Assembly (NCBI GenBank): GCA_002305545.1
Contig: DBRG01000004.1
Coordinates: forward strand, 1-64,000
From: Bacteroidales bacterium UBA1374
Lineage (GTDB): Bacteria; Bacteroidota; Bacteroidia; Bacteroidales; UBA932
Reading direction: 5' to 3'
DNA length: 64,000 bases
Part shown: positions 7,785 to 17,900 of the stretch, in pieces
Numbering within the stretch: the stretch's first letter is position 1
Layout of the letters: each line of letters starts with the position of its first letter
Notes under the pieces: model-generated
Seen by the model: only the letters and a program-made list of their open reading frames with translations
Told to the model about the DNA's origin: nothing
The model's database searches: none
Made by a program: the position numbers and the translations under genes

Positions 7785-8771
7785 TTAATACTTTAATATG
7801 GTTTGGAAAGGCCCGGTCTTTAACGCGTCCCGCACCGCCTCTTCTGTGGTGAGAAAGGACATGTTAAACCGGGACAGGGCTTTCTGGTTTTTATAAAAAT
7901 TATTGGTACACAAGATTTTCATATTGTTACTGCAAAGTGGGATTTCTACTCCCAGTCGCCTCAGTCCGTCTCCAATAAGCCCGACAGCCATAAGCAACGG
8001 GCGTGGAAGGCGGATCATCAGGGGACGCTTGCCGGTAAGCCGGGAAATGATCTGGAAAAAATCCCGGTATGAAAGATTTTCGTTGGCCATAAGGTAATTT
8101 TCTCCCGATACACCTTCTTCAAGGGCATTGACTACACCACGGGCCACATCTGCGGCATGGACGAAATTTTTACCTCCCGGGGGATAAAAAACAACCTTCC
8201 TGTTCAACGCCATATTGATAATCCGGCCGGAGGACGGTTTGTAATCATAAGGGCCAATCATGAATGTGGGGCTTAAGGTTACAATATCCAGACCCTCTGA
8301 AACGGCAGCTTCTATAAGCTCCCCGGCTTTGATCTTACTCAATGCATAGAGGCAATGGGTAAACGGGTGCGAGGGGGGAGACTGCTCATCACCCGGATTT
8401 TCCAGGGATCCACAGCCGCATGTATTAGCCGTACCTATGTACACCAGACGTTTAATCCCCTCTTGCCGGCATAGTTCCAGGATGTTTTTTGTGCCTTCAA
8501 AATTGACGGGATCGTAATCCGAAATCCTCAGATGCTTTTGGGATGTGTCTGCCACAGTGTGTACAATAAAGTCACATCCCCTGACTGCAGCCTGCAACGA
8601 AGAAACATCCCTGACATCTCCTGTGACCAGTTCCAGCTGAGGATGGGAATAATCAATGAACCGCCTGAGGGATCGGACCAGTCCTTTCACGGCATATCCC
8701 CTGCTGAGTAATTCCAATACAACATTGGTACCCAGGAGTCCGTTTGCACCGGTGACCAGAACAGTTTTCAT
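7785..8771 (-). CDS. Extended SDR: NAD(P)-dependent epimerase/dehydratase
   Basis: 328 residues from the ATG at 8771 (a TTG nine bases upstream is in frame but less likely). The Rossmann start VLVTGANGLLGTN and the catalytic YALSK motif place it in the extended short-chain dehydrogenases, close to dihydroflavonol-4-reductase / sterol-dehydrogenase-like proteins; DFIVHTVADTS and FMIGPYDYKPSSGR are further family blocks. It is cotranscribed with the classical SDR that ends at 8777, only five bases upstream. Two dehydrogenases in tandem suggest successive steps on one small lipid- or sugar-like substrate, but there is no direct clue. Confidence 0.85.
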   Translation of the reverse strand: MKTVLVTGANGLLGTNVVLELLSRGYAVKGLVRSLRRFIDYSHPQLELVTGDVRDVSSLQAAVRGCDFIVHTVADTSQKHLRISDYDPVNFEGTKNILELCRQEGIKRLVYIGTANTCGCGSLENPGDEQSPPSHPFTHCLYALSKIKAGELIEAAVSEGLDIVTLSPTFMIGPYDYKPSSGRIINMALNRKVVFYPPGGKNFVHAADVARGVVNALEEGVSGENYLMANENLSYRDFFQIISRLTGKRPLMIRLPRPLLMAVGLIGDGLRRLGVEIPLCSNNMKILCTNNFYKNQKALSRFNMSFLTTEEAVRDALKTGPFQTILKY

Positions 8772-8776
8772 GATGA

Positions 8777-9583
8777 TCAAATAACTGCTAATTCTTTTTT
8801 AATGGCACGGCTCAATAAGGGCAGGCGTATGTATATGGGAACAAGCTTGAGAACAAGCCAGTCCAGTCCATTTATAAAACTAAGCATGATCAGTGTATCC
8901 CGTTTTAAAAGCTGCCGGATGGAAATAGCGGCAACTTTAGCAGGGGACATCACGCCCCAGTGACTGAAAAAGCCCTGCATTTCTATCCTCCGGGTAACTT
9001 CGGGATTGGTTTTCATGGGGCCCGGATTCACCACACTAACAAAAAGATTGGTGTTTTTGTATTCCTGGTAAAGACTCCTGGAAAAATAATGAACAAATAT
9101 TTTTGAGGCTGGGTAAATGGTTTTGTATCCAATGGGTGAAAAGGCGGCCATGCTGGAAACATTCAGTATATAGGCTTTCTTTTGCGCCAGCATGTTGGGT
9201 ATCAGTTGCCGGGTAAGCAGCGTGGTAGCCATAATATTAAGCTGTATGATCCTGTCCAGGTAATCTACCCCGGCCTCTTCAAACCTCATGCTTCCCCCCG
9301 TGCCGACATTATTGATAAGCATAAAAACAGGATACTGCTCGCTGATACTCGTCCCCAGTTCAAGAACCTGTTCTTTTTTGGTCAGGTCGCATTCAAAACA
9401 ATAAGACAACACGCTGTATTTCTGATGAATGTAAGAACACAGTTCCTGAAGCCCGTTGCCGGGAAGGTCTATCAGCAGGGTATTCAGATTCCTGCCGGCC
9501 AGTTCCAATGCAAATGCCTTTCCAAGACCGTTTGCAGCCCCGGTTACTACACAATAACCGTTGGTTGGGACAGGATTCATCAT
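8777..9583 (-). CDS. Classical short-chain dehydrogenase/reductase
   Basis: 268 residues. The cofactor motif TGAANGLGKAFA near residue 15, the NNVG motif (LINNVGTGGS), the catalytic serine in LNVSSMAAFSP and YPASK (Tyr-x-x-x-Lys) are all present. FVSVVNPGPMKT matches the PG motif. The C-terminus is hydrophobic, as in membrane-associated very-long-chain keto reductases. Two ATGs overlap at the start (9583 and 9580). It is the first gene of the four-gene minus-strand cluster. A TATATTTC box lies a few bases upstream and may be its promoter. Confidence 0.85.
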   Translation of the reverse strand: MMNPVPTNGYCVVTGAANGLGKAFALELAGRNLNTLLIDLPGNGLQELCSYIHQKYSVLSYCFECDLTKKEQVLELGTSISEQYPVFMLINNVGTGGSMRFEEAGVDYLDRIIQLNIMATTLLTRQLIPNMLAQKKAYILNVSSMAAFSPIGYKTIYPASKIFVHYFSRSLYQEYKNTNLFVSVVNPGPMKTNPEVTRRIEMQGFFSHWGVMSPAKVAAISIRQLLKRDTLIMLSFINGLDWLVLKLVPIYIRLPLLSRAIKKELAVI

Positions 9584-9740
9584 CAGGCGAAATATACAAA
9601 AAAAAAGTAATCATGAGACCATCAGATCATGTAATATCCAATAGGTTGTTAAATAAATTGCCTGTCAAACAGGTTTATGCCCGGGAGGACTCATGAAATG
9701 GAGGTTTTTTTGTACCTTTAGCACATAGATAACCTAAAAG

Positions 9741-10157
9741 ATGAAAACATACAGACAAGAGTTTTATGTTGAAACACCAACTCGCCGGGCTTTTGTGAAT
9801 ATCACACCCCGGGTTCTTGAATGCCTTCAGGAGAGCGGGATACAGGAAGGGCTGCTGCTGTGCAATTCCATGCACATTACTTCTAGCGTTTTCATTAACG
9901 ACGATGAATCGGGTCTTCATCACGACTTTGAAAAGTGGTTGGAACGCCTGGCTCCGGAAATGCCTCATTCCCAATACCGCCATAATGGTGTGGAAAACAA
10001 TGCCGATGCACACCTCAAACGCCAGGTAATGGGCCGGGAGGTAGTAATTGCCGTGACAGGCGGACGTCTTGATTTCGGTACCTGGGAACAGATCTTCTAT
10101 GGCGAATTTGACGGCAAACGCAAAAAACGCATCCTGGTCAAGATCATAGGCGAGTAA
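9741..10157 (+). CDS. yjbQ: YjbQ-family protein (UPF0047)
   Basis: 138 residues, the full length of the family. Conserved features are the first strand, [13 protein letters not shown], the histidine-rich [27 protein letters not shown] and a C-terminal [13 protein letters not shown]. YjbQ proteins form trimers with a metal-like histidine site and have weak thiamine-phosphate-synthase activity in E. coli; the true role is unsettled. It lies only six bases before recD, so it is probably transcribed with the recDCB genes. A near-consensus TACCTTTA box at 9713-9720 could be the operon promoter. Confidence 0.9.
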   Translation: MKTYRQEFYVETPTRRAFVNITPRVLECLQESGIQEGLLLCNSMHITSSVFINDDESGLHHDFEKWLERLAPEMPHSQYRHNGVENNADAHLKRQVMGREVVIAVTGGRLDFGTWEQIFYGEFDGKRKKRILVKIIGE

Positions 10158-10163
10158 GAGCCG

Positions 10164-11780
10164 ATGGATGTTTACAGCATCTTTGCCGATTATTTTGATC
10201 AACTTGAACCTGGTCTGGGTATTTTGGCCGGTGCTTTATTGAAAAGGCTGGACGAGGGTCATTTGTGCCTTGATTTGAAAAGCTTCAAAGAGGATAACCC
10301 GGAAGAAAAAATTCCCGACGGAATATTAGACCCGGGCCCGTATCTGTCGCACGATCCATCTGTCCTGACACCCTTCATACTTTACCGCAACAATCTTTAT
10401 TTTCAACGGTATTTTCTTTATGAAACACACATAGAGAAAAAAATCCGGCAGCTCATAACCGAGGGGAACAGACTCCGGGACCAGAGGATTCGGCAACTGA
10501 AACCGTTCCGCCCGCTTGTGGAGGAACTTTTCGGGGAGAATGCCGAGGCATTCCTGCCGGCCCTGCTGGACAATTTCTGCATCGTAACAGGAGGGCCCGG
10601 AACAGGAAAGACCACACTGGTAAGAGAGGTGCTTCGTGTGTTGTATGCGATCAATCCTGGTTTGAAGATCGCTCTTGCGGCCCCCACCGGGAAGGCCGCT
10701 GCCAGGATCAACGAATCCATGACTCCCCTGAGGGAGCAAATCCCCGGTCTTCCGCTGGCATCTACAATCCACCGGCTCCTGGAATCTGTCAGCGGCAGCA
10801 TATTCTTCAGGCACAACGAAGACAACCCCCTGATCCAGGATATTACCATAGTGGATGAAGCCTCAATGATTGACGGGGCCCTGATGGCCAAGCTCCTGTT
10901 TGCAATAAACCCTGAAAAACGCCTCATCCTGCTCGGGGACAAAGACCAGCTGGCTTCTGTAGAGGCAGGGAGCGTTTTTGGGGATCTCTGCAAAACAGAA
11001 GGGATCGGATCTGTATTGGACGGGCATGTGATCAGGTTGACAAAAAGCTGGCGTTTTGATCCCCAAAAAGGGATCGGACTTTTCAGTCGCTCGGTTATGG
11101 AAGGTGAGCCGGAATGCATCGTACATACCATAAATCATCCGGATCAGGCCCTGGCCATTGACACCACTTATGACCACAGGCTTTTTTGTGAGTTTGCCGT
11201 CATGTACCGGGATTATATTGAAGAGCCCGATATTGCAAAAGCCCTTGAAAAGATTGGCCGCATACGCGTTTTATGTGCCATAAGGGAAGGAGAACGGGGT
11301 GTTTATCAGACAAACCGGCGCATAGCCGGGTACCTGCGCTCTATAGGCCTGCCCATCTATCCTGCCTCCGGTTTTTACCATAACCAGCCGGTCATGGTTA
11401 CAGCCAACATGTATGCGCTAAAGGTATTTAACGGCGATGTGGGTATTATAAGGAGAGACCCTCATGATCCGGGGAACAGGCTCTATGCCTGGTTCCCCGG
11501 CCCTGATGGCGAGTTGCTGCGCATTCTGCCCGGGTACCTGACCCAATGGGAAACAGTATTTGCCATGACCATAAACAAAAGCCAGGGTTCGGAATTTGAC
11601 AATGTGCTGGTTTTATTGCCTGATAATAAGGATGTAAGGATTCTCACACGTGAATTGCTGTACACGGCCGTGACCAGGGCCAGGACCCGGGTCCTGGTAC
11701 AGGCACCGAAGAATGTGTTGGAAGAAACCGTGCGAAAAAGGATTTCCCGGGCCTCGGGTTTGACAAACCGCTTAAAATAA
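10164..11780 (+). CDS. recD: RecD-type helicase, exodeoxyribonuclease V alpha subunit
   Basis: 538 residues (E. coli RecD has 608). It is a superfamily 1B 5'-3' helicase: Walker A GGPGTGKTT at 143-151, TIVDEASMID (motif II), GDKDQLASVEAGSVFGDLC (motif III), and a C-terminal TINKSQGSEFD plus ELLYTAVTRAR (motifs V/VI). The N-terminal ~110 residues correspond to the RecB-contacting domain of RecD. recC and recB follow at once, giving a complete RecBCD enzyme that resects double-strand ends for recombination and degrades foreign linear DNA. The gene order D-C-B differs from the enterobacterial C-ptrA-B-D. Confidence 0.92.
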   Translation: MDVYSIFADYFDQLEPGLGILAGALLKRLDEGHLCLDLKSFKEDNPEEKIPDGILDPGPYLSHDPSVLTPFILYRNNLYFQRYFLYETHIEKKIRQLITEGNRLRDQRIRQLKPFRPLVEELFGENAEAFLPALLDNFCIVTGGPGTGKTTLVREVLRVLYAINPGLKIALAAPTGKAAARINESMTPLREQIPGLPLASTIHRLLESVSGSIFFRHNEDNPLIQDITIVDEASMIDGALMAKLLFAINPEKRLILLGDKDQLASVEAGSVFGDLCKTEGIGSVLDGHVIRLTKSWRFDPQKGIGLFSRSVMEGEPECIVHTINHPDQALAIDTTYDHRLFCEFAVMYRDYIEEPDIAKALEKIGRIRVLCAIREGERGVYQTNRRIAGYLRSIGLPIYPASGFYHNQPVMVTANMYALKVFNGDVGIIRRDPHDPGNRLYAWFPGPDGELLRILPGYLTQWETVFAMTINKSQGSEFDNVLVLLPDNKDVRILTRELLYTAVTRARTRVLVQAPKNVLEETVRKRISRASGLTNRLK

Positions 11781-11786
11781 TGAGGC

Positions 11787-14700
11787 ATGGCAGCAGTGAT
11801 CTACATATCTGACCAGCTGGAAATCCTTTGCGGCAAACTGGCACAAAACATTGCCCGCACAGAAGATGACTCTGACACCTCAGAGACGGTATTCCTGCCT
11901 GAAATCCTGATTACCCAGACTGCCGGCATGGAAAGCTGGTTATCCACAGAGCTGGCCCGCCGGAACGGAGTATTTGCCAATTTCCGTTTTCTGAAACAGG
12001 ACCAGCTGCTGGAAGAAATCTACTCCGGCCTCTACGGGAAAAAGCGTTATACGACCAACATGAGGCCTGCCCTCTATGAGCTCCTGGGCAGTGAATCTTT
12101 CATAACCCGCTTCCCGGACATAGCAGCCTATTATTCCAAAGAAAAGCATAACAGCCAGCTCAGACGCATGCAGCTTGCAGGGAAAATGGCCGACCTGTTT
12201 GACCAGTACCAGGTGTACCGTACAGACATGATGTCCGCATGGGAAGCAATCCCCGCCAGCCCGCCGGACAGGCGCAAGGAAACAATCCCCGCCGGCCGTC
12301 AGGACACAGATCATGAGGCCTGGCAGCGGTGGCTTTGGAACTCCCTGCGGAAAAACCATACCTGGTTCTGCCCCAAGCATCAAATGCAGGCCTGGTTACT
12401 TGAAAAGCTGGAGGACCCGCAGAACTGGCCGGCAGTCCGCGAGATGGTGCCGCGAGTCTCACTCTTCGGGCTGTCCATTTTCACCACCTTTCACAACCAG
12501 GTTTTAGAAAAGCTTGCCAGAATAATTGATGTTGATTATTACTTGGTATTCCCCTCGGAGCAATTCATTGAGAACAAAAGCTTTACCAACCCGCTGAGTG
12601 CTTCTTTGGGGGTAAAATATGCCGAGATGGCCGCCATGCTGCCCCGGGAATGTGAGGTGGTGCCCCTGTGGGGACAGTACTCCGGGGAAACGCTTTTGGG
12701 CAAGCTCAGGAACACACTGCGCAGGGACCAGGTTCCGCTACCCGGGATGTTGCGTGAAAACGACCTGGGTGATGGAACACTGGTTATCAATGCTTGTTAC
12801 ACACCGGTGCGTGAAGTGGAAGTATTTTACAATTACATCGTCGCCCTTATGCAGGATGGAGCAGGGCTTAAGCCCGATGATGTGCTGGTGCTGCTCCCCG
12901 ATGTGGAAACCTATGCCCCGTATGTAAAGGCGGTTTTTGGCAACGGACCTTATCCCATTCCTTTCTTTATTGGCGGGGAGTCGTTTGACCGGCAGGATTC
13001 AGTTGCCGGGGCTTTGATGACTTTGATGGATTTTGACGCCCTGGACGATTTTACTGCAGAGGAGTTGGTCAGCCTTCTGGAAACCAAACGGATACGCCAG
13101 AAATACGGAATTACGGACCTTCAGTACCTGCGCGATGCCATTGAGGCGCTCAATATCCGGTTTGGCCTGGAAAACAGGGTAGAGGATGACACCCGTTTTG
13201 TCAGCTGGCAATATGGTTTTGAAAAAATCATGATGGGATTCACAATCTTAACCCGGCAACCCATTTCTTCTTCACATGGCAATTATACTGTGCTACCCTG
13301 GTCCGAAGCCGAGACCTCTGCAGCTTATGACCTGCTCCGGCTGAAGGCTTTTCTGGACGATTTGACCGATTATGCCCAGACAAAGACAGAGGAGTACACT
13401 TTTGGAAAATGGAAAACCTTTCTTCTGGAAGAAGTCCTGGAACGTTCTGTTGCCTATTCATTCCCGGATGATATGGAGCTTGACTGCATATACCATCGCA
13501 TGGAAACCCTGGAACGCAGTTACGGAGAAACGCCCCTATCCTATAACATCTTCCGCCACTTGGTTGCCGAAAGCCTCGTGACAGACTCCCGCTCTGGCAT
13601 GTACCTTCCCGGATGCGTTACTTTTTTGCCCATCATCCCTGGGCGTGGAATACCCAAACGTGTGATTGCCATACTGGGTTTGAACGGGAACGTTTTTCCC
13701 CGAAAAGACACTTCCCTGGGATTTGACCTGCTCCAAAAAGAACCCCGCCTGGGAGACAGGAGCAAAAAAGACAATGACAAACTCGTTTTCCTTGAAAGCC
13801 TGGTTGCTTCAAGGGATTACCTGTACATCAGCTATATTGGCAGAGGAATAAAAGAAAACGACGTCCTGCCCCCGTCCATTGTTATAGACGAGTTGGCGGA
13901 AACCCTTGAATCTATGGTCCCGGAAGGGAGCCGTGAGTTGATCCGGTGCGGGATCCAGCAGGTTCATCCCCTGCATGGCTTCAGTTCCCGCTACGATGGA
14001 AAGGATCCGCACCTGTTTACCTACCTGTTTTACGACTTGTCCAAATCCTCCGAGCAAGGCAAGGCTGTGCCACCCGATATGGCAGGGGACACAATCCCGG
14101 AAACAGTGCGCCTGGAAGATGTGGCACATTTTTTTGCACACCCCCTGGAATGGTATTACCAGAACATACTCGGTATCCGTTATGAAGATCCCCGGCAACC
14201 CCTGCCCGAATGTGAGATCTTTGACCTGGATAATTTGCAGCAATGGGAATTGAAAACATTTTTGACTCAAACAGACCCGGTTGGGGAACAGGAATTGATA
14301 GTTGCCTGGACAGACCAGGCTATGAAAGAAGGCAATATGCCGCTGGCCCGGATAAAAGACCTGAAAGTCAAGGAAGCACAACGAGAGATTGAAAACCTGC
14401 AAAAAGCATGGCATGAACTTACAGGAGGCAAGACAAAGGAAAGCTGCCCGTTGGAGGTTGTTGCAGGTAATATGATGATCAAAGGCACTGTTGCCAACCT
14501 CTTTGAGGGCTCTTTATATGACTTTACGGTATCAAAAAACACACTAAAGCACCAGGTTAAAACAAAAATCAGACATTTGGCCTTATGTGCCTGCGGATTC
14601 TCCGGTCCGGCCGTTTTCCTTGATTTACAGGGTAAACAATACCGAATGCCGGCCATCGAGAAAAACCTGGCGATGGAACAACTTTCGCGTATCATGGGAT

Positions 14701-14960
14701 TATTCCGGCAAGGTTGTGAAAAGCGGCTTCCCATTACCCTGAAAGCCGCCAGTGTTTATTCCTCCGGCAATCCGGAGGACAGGATGAAAAAGGTCCTGAA
14801 ACAGCTTAAAACAGAAGCGGAAGGCTCCTATCAATCAGAAGCGGATCCATACGTAGCCATTGCATGGGAGGAGGGGGTGTTTGCTCCTGACCAGCATGAA
14901 GTAATGGAGCAGATAATGAAAGAGTTTTCAGAATTAATCCTTACGCCATGGGAGACATGA
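11787..14960 (+). CDS. recC: RecC, exodeoxyribonuclease V gamma subunit
   Basis: 1057 residues (E. coli RecC 1122). The early motif AGMESWLSTELARRNGVFANFRFL is typical of RecC N-termini, followed by inactive-helicase domains (ARIIDVDYYLVFPSE, VLVLLPDVETYAPYV, and FLPIIPGRGIPKRVIAILGLNGNVFPR split over a long stretch). RecC lacks Walker A, as expected: it scans for Chi and splits the strands. Near residue 155-172 two similar Pro/Arg-rich pieces (both containing a coding of TIPA or AIPA) look like a small internal duplication. It starts six bases after recD and overlaps recB. Confidence 0.9.
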   Translation: MAAVIYISDQLEILCGKLAQNIARTEDDSDTSETVFLPEILITQTAGMESWLSTELARRNGVFANFRFLKQDQLLEEIYSGLYGKKRYTTNMRPALYELLGSESFITRFPDIAAYYSKEKHNSQLRRMQLAGKMADLFDQYQVYRTDMMSAWEAIPASPPDRRKETIPAGRQDTDHEAWQRWLWNSLRKNHTWFCPKHQMQAWLLEKLEDPQNWPAVREMVPRVSLFGLSIFTTFHNQVLEKLARIIDVDYYLVFPSEQFIENKSFTNPLSASLGVKYAEMAAMLPRECEVVPLWGQYSGETLLGKLRNTLRRDQVPLPGMLRENDLGDGTLVINACYTPVREVEVFYNYIVALMQDGAGLKPDDVLVLLPDVETYAPYVKAVFGNGPYPIPFFIGGESFDRQDSVAGALMTLMDFDALDDFTAEELVSLLETKRIRQKYGITDLQYLRDAIEALNIRFGLENRVEDDTRFVSWQYGFEKIMMGFTILTRQPISSSHGNYTVLPWSEAETSAAYDLLRLKAFLDDLTDYAQTKTEEYTFGKWKTFLLEEVLERSVAYSFPDDMELDCIYHRMETLERSYGETPLSYNIFRHLVAESLVTDSRSGMYLPGCVTFLPIIPGRGIPKRVIAILGLNGNVFPRKDTSLGFDLLQKEPRLGDRSKKDNDKLVFLESLVASRDYLYISYIGRGIKENDVLPPSIVIDELAETLESMVPEGSRELIRCGIQQVHPLHGFSSRYDGKDPHLFTYLFYDLSKSSEQGKAVPPDMAGDTIPETVRLEDVAHFFAHPLEWYYQNILGIRYEDPRQPLPECEIFDLDNLQQWELKTFLTQTDPVGEQELIVAWTDQAMKEGNMPLARIKDLKVKEAQREIENLQKAWHELTGGKTKESCPLEVVAGNMMIKGTVANLFEGSLYDFTVSKNTLKHQVKTKIRHLALCACGFSGPAVFLDLQGKQYRMPAIEKNLAMEQLSRIMGLFRQGCEKRLPITLKAASVYSSGNPEDRMKKVLKQLKTEAEGSYQSEADPYVAIAWEEGVFAPDQHEVMEQIMKEFSELILTPWET

Positions 14961-17900
14961 AGCCATTTGACGCACTCAGGGTTCCCCTGGAGGGCAGCAA
15001 CCTGATCGAAGCCAGTGCAGGTACGGGAAAAACATATTCCATTGCGGTACTTGCACTTAGGATGATCATTGAAAGGAAGCTTACAATGAGGCAGATACTA
15101 ATGGTAACTTTTACCAATACTGCAGTGGCTGAACTGGAGATGCGAATCCGTTTGTTTGTAAGGCAGGCATACAGTTATGCCTGTCATAGGGAAGACGGGG
15201 TTGATGAAAACATAAAAAAAGTGGTTGACGGAGCTGAACAAAGAGACGGACAGGATAAGGAAAGTGTAAAAAAACATCTGGCCCGTGCGGTTCGCGACCT
15301 GGACGATACACAAATCATGACCATACATGGTTTTTGCCAGCAGACGTTGCAGGAATTTGCCTTCGAAACAGAGCAGGCTTTTGATGTCGAAGTGCTGACA
15401 GATCAGACACTGCTGAACGAACGCATCTGCAACCGTTTCTGGAGGGAGGAAATCTCGGTTCTTGACCCGGTATTCCTAGAATTGCTGTTGTCTAAATGTG
15501 GAAAGTCTACATTTACGAAAAGCACATTGACCTTGTTTGTAAAGAAAATGCTTTCCGGAAGGAAACTCATAACCACTCCGGTGGCAGCTGAAGAAAGCCT
15601 CGGCGCAGATGAAAAAAGCCTCGGCGCAGATGAAAAAAAGACAAAGCCTGCTTTGGACGGAATGGAAGTCGCCGCTCCGGAGGTGAAGGACCATTCATTA
15701 CTGGAGAAAGTCAGGCAGTCGCTGGCGAAAAAAGCGGAAGCCTACCACCTGTTTTGCCAGACAGTGGAATCGCAGTTTCATGATATGAGGAGAGAAAGTC
15801 AATCGAATGCAAACGCCCGGACATTGCTTGAGCAATCTGAATCGGCTAGCGATTTTATTGCAAAATATGAAACCAGGTGGGGTAGTGAGTACCTGGTTTC
15901 CTGTTTTCCCGGAATTGCCGAATTGTATGAATCATACCTGGAGCAACACAAGGAGGTGCTATGTCTCAGAACCTCCCTGATTGAAAGTCTGCTTGTTAAA
16001 TTACAAACGGTGGCAGAGGAACGGCTGAATGAAGTGAAAGGAAGAAAAAACGTTGTGGGTTTTGATGACCTGATAAACAGTCTCTGGAAAGCAGTGAAGA
16101 AGGAAAATGTCTGCCGCCTGCTGCGTGACAAATATGCCTCCGTGTTCATAGATGAATTTCAGGATACGGACAAGAAACAATACGAGATTTTCCATGACGT
16201 TTTTTCTGCCCCAGAGGTGCAGAAGAACCATGAACACGTTGTTTTTTACATAGGCGATCCCAAACAATCCATCTACGGTTGGAGGAAAGCCGATCTGAAC
16301 ACCTATAAGACAGCCCGGGACGAGGTGAATAACGTTTATACCATGAACAGCAATTTCAGGTCTACTTCCAGGCTGATTGATGCGCTCAATTGTTTTTTTT
16401 CTCTGGGGAACGCCTTCCTGGACCCGAAAATCCGGTATATTCCGGTAGGGGCCGGTACAAAACGTCAGGAAATGAGAGAACAAGGGGCCCAAGCAGTTCC
16501 CGTGAACATTTGTCAATACAAAAAGCTGGAAGATTTGCAGGATAAGGTGTGTGGAAAAGTGGTGGAACTTCTGTCCTCAAATAAATACTCGATTCCCTCC
16601 AAAGGCGGAACCTGGAGGCAGATCAGGCCATCGGACATAGGAATAATAGTCAGGACCAACGATCAGGCAAAAATCATAAGAAATGAACTGGCACGCAGGA
16701 ATGTGCCGGCCGTAACCCTTGACGATACCCGCGTGTTGTCTTCTCCCCAGGCAATGCAAATCCACTATGTGTTACAAGCCATCCGCAAGCCCGGAAGGGT
16801 AAGCCTGGCAAGGGCCCTGCTGAACCCCTATTTTGGTTATGACACACAAGCAATTATCCGGATGGATGATGAAGAAGAGCTGGAACGGTTCCGCGAACTG
16901 CGCGAAACATGGAATAAATGGGGCATTTACAATGCTTTATCTGCTTTTTTAAAAATATACCGGGTACGTGATCATTGCACAGCGGAAGGCGACCTGCGTG
17001 GACTGAGGGCCGTTACCAATTACCTGCATATCATGGAGTTGTTGCACAAGGCAGAAACCCGCTCCTTCCTGTCTCCGGATGAACTGATTTCCTGGCTCTC
17101 CAGGGAGATCACAGGAGACAGCCCAGTGGAAGATGAATACCAGCAGCGCATTGAAAGTGATGAAAATGCAGTGCAGGTCACTACCATTCACAAATGCAAG
17201 GGCTTGTCCTACGGGATTGTATTAGCCCCTTATCTGAACATGAGCTGGATAGATCGTGAGTTTCTGGAGTTTCAGCTTCCCGATCCCCCGCAAGAGTATG
17301 TAGTGGCCATAAACAGGACAGATGAGTATGTGAAGATGGCTAAAAACCAGTTTGAGCAGGAAAACAGACGTTTAATCTATGTTACCCTTACCCGGGCCGT
17401 TTATAAATGCTACGTTTTCACAAATAACACGAAATCATCTTTAAAACCGTTTCTGGATGCTCTTCATGGCGGGATTCCCGGTTTAATTGAACCGCTTGAC
17501 AATACAGATGAAAATACTCCTTATAGATGGGCAGGGGGCAGGGAGCACAAAGCGGTAAAACAGGTAGTCAGCCGCAATCCCAGCGATGTGCCACCCATGC
17601 AGGGAGCCTGGGGTGTTCACAGTTTCAGCTCGATTGTAAGCGAAAAGCCTTTAGTGCAGGGGCAGCAGGCTGCTGCCCCCGGAGGGCAGGATATTTATGC
17701 TGAAGAAGGGAGGCGCACGAATCTACACGGGGGTAGTACTGCCGGTAGTGCAGATGCACAGACCGCTTACGATTCCTTCATTTTTGACCGGCTGCCCCGG
17801 GGTGCAAAAACCGGGGTATTTATTCACCGCTTGTTTCAGCAGTTGGTTTTTGACGACCCCCGCAGCTGGCCCGAAGCCGTTGACAGGGCAGTGAGGTTGT

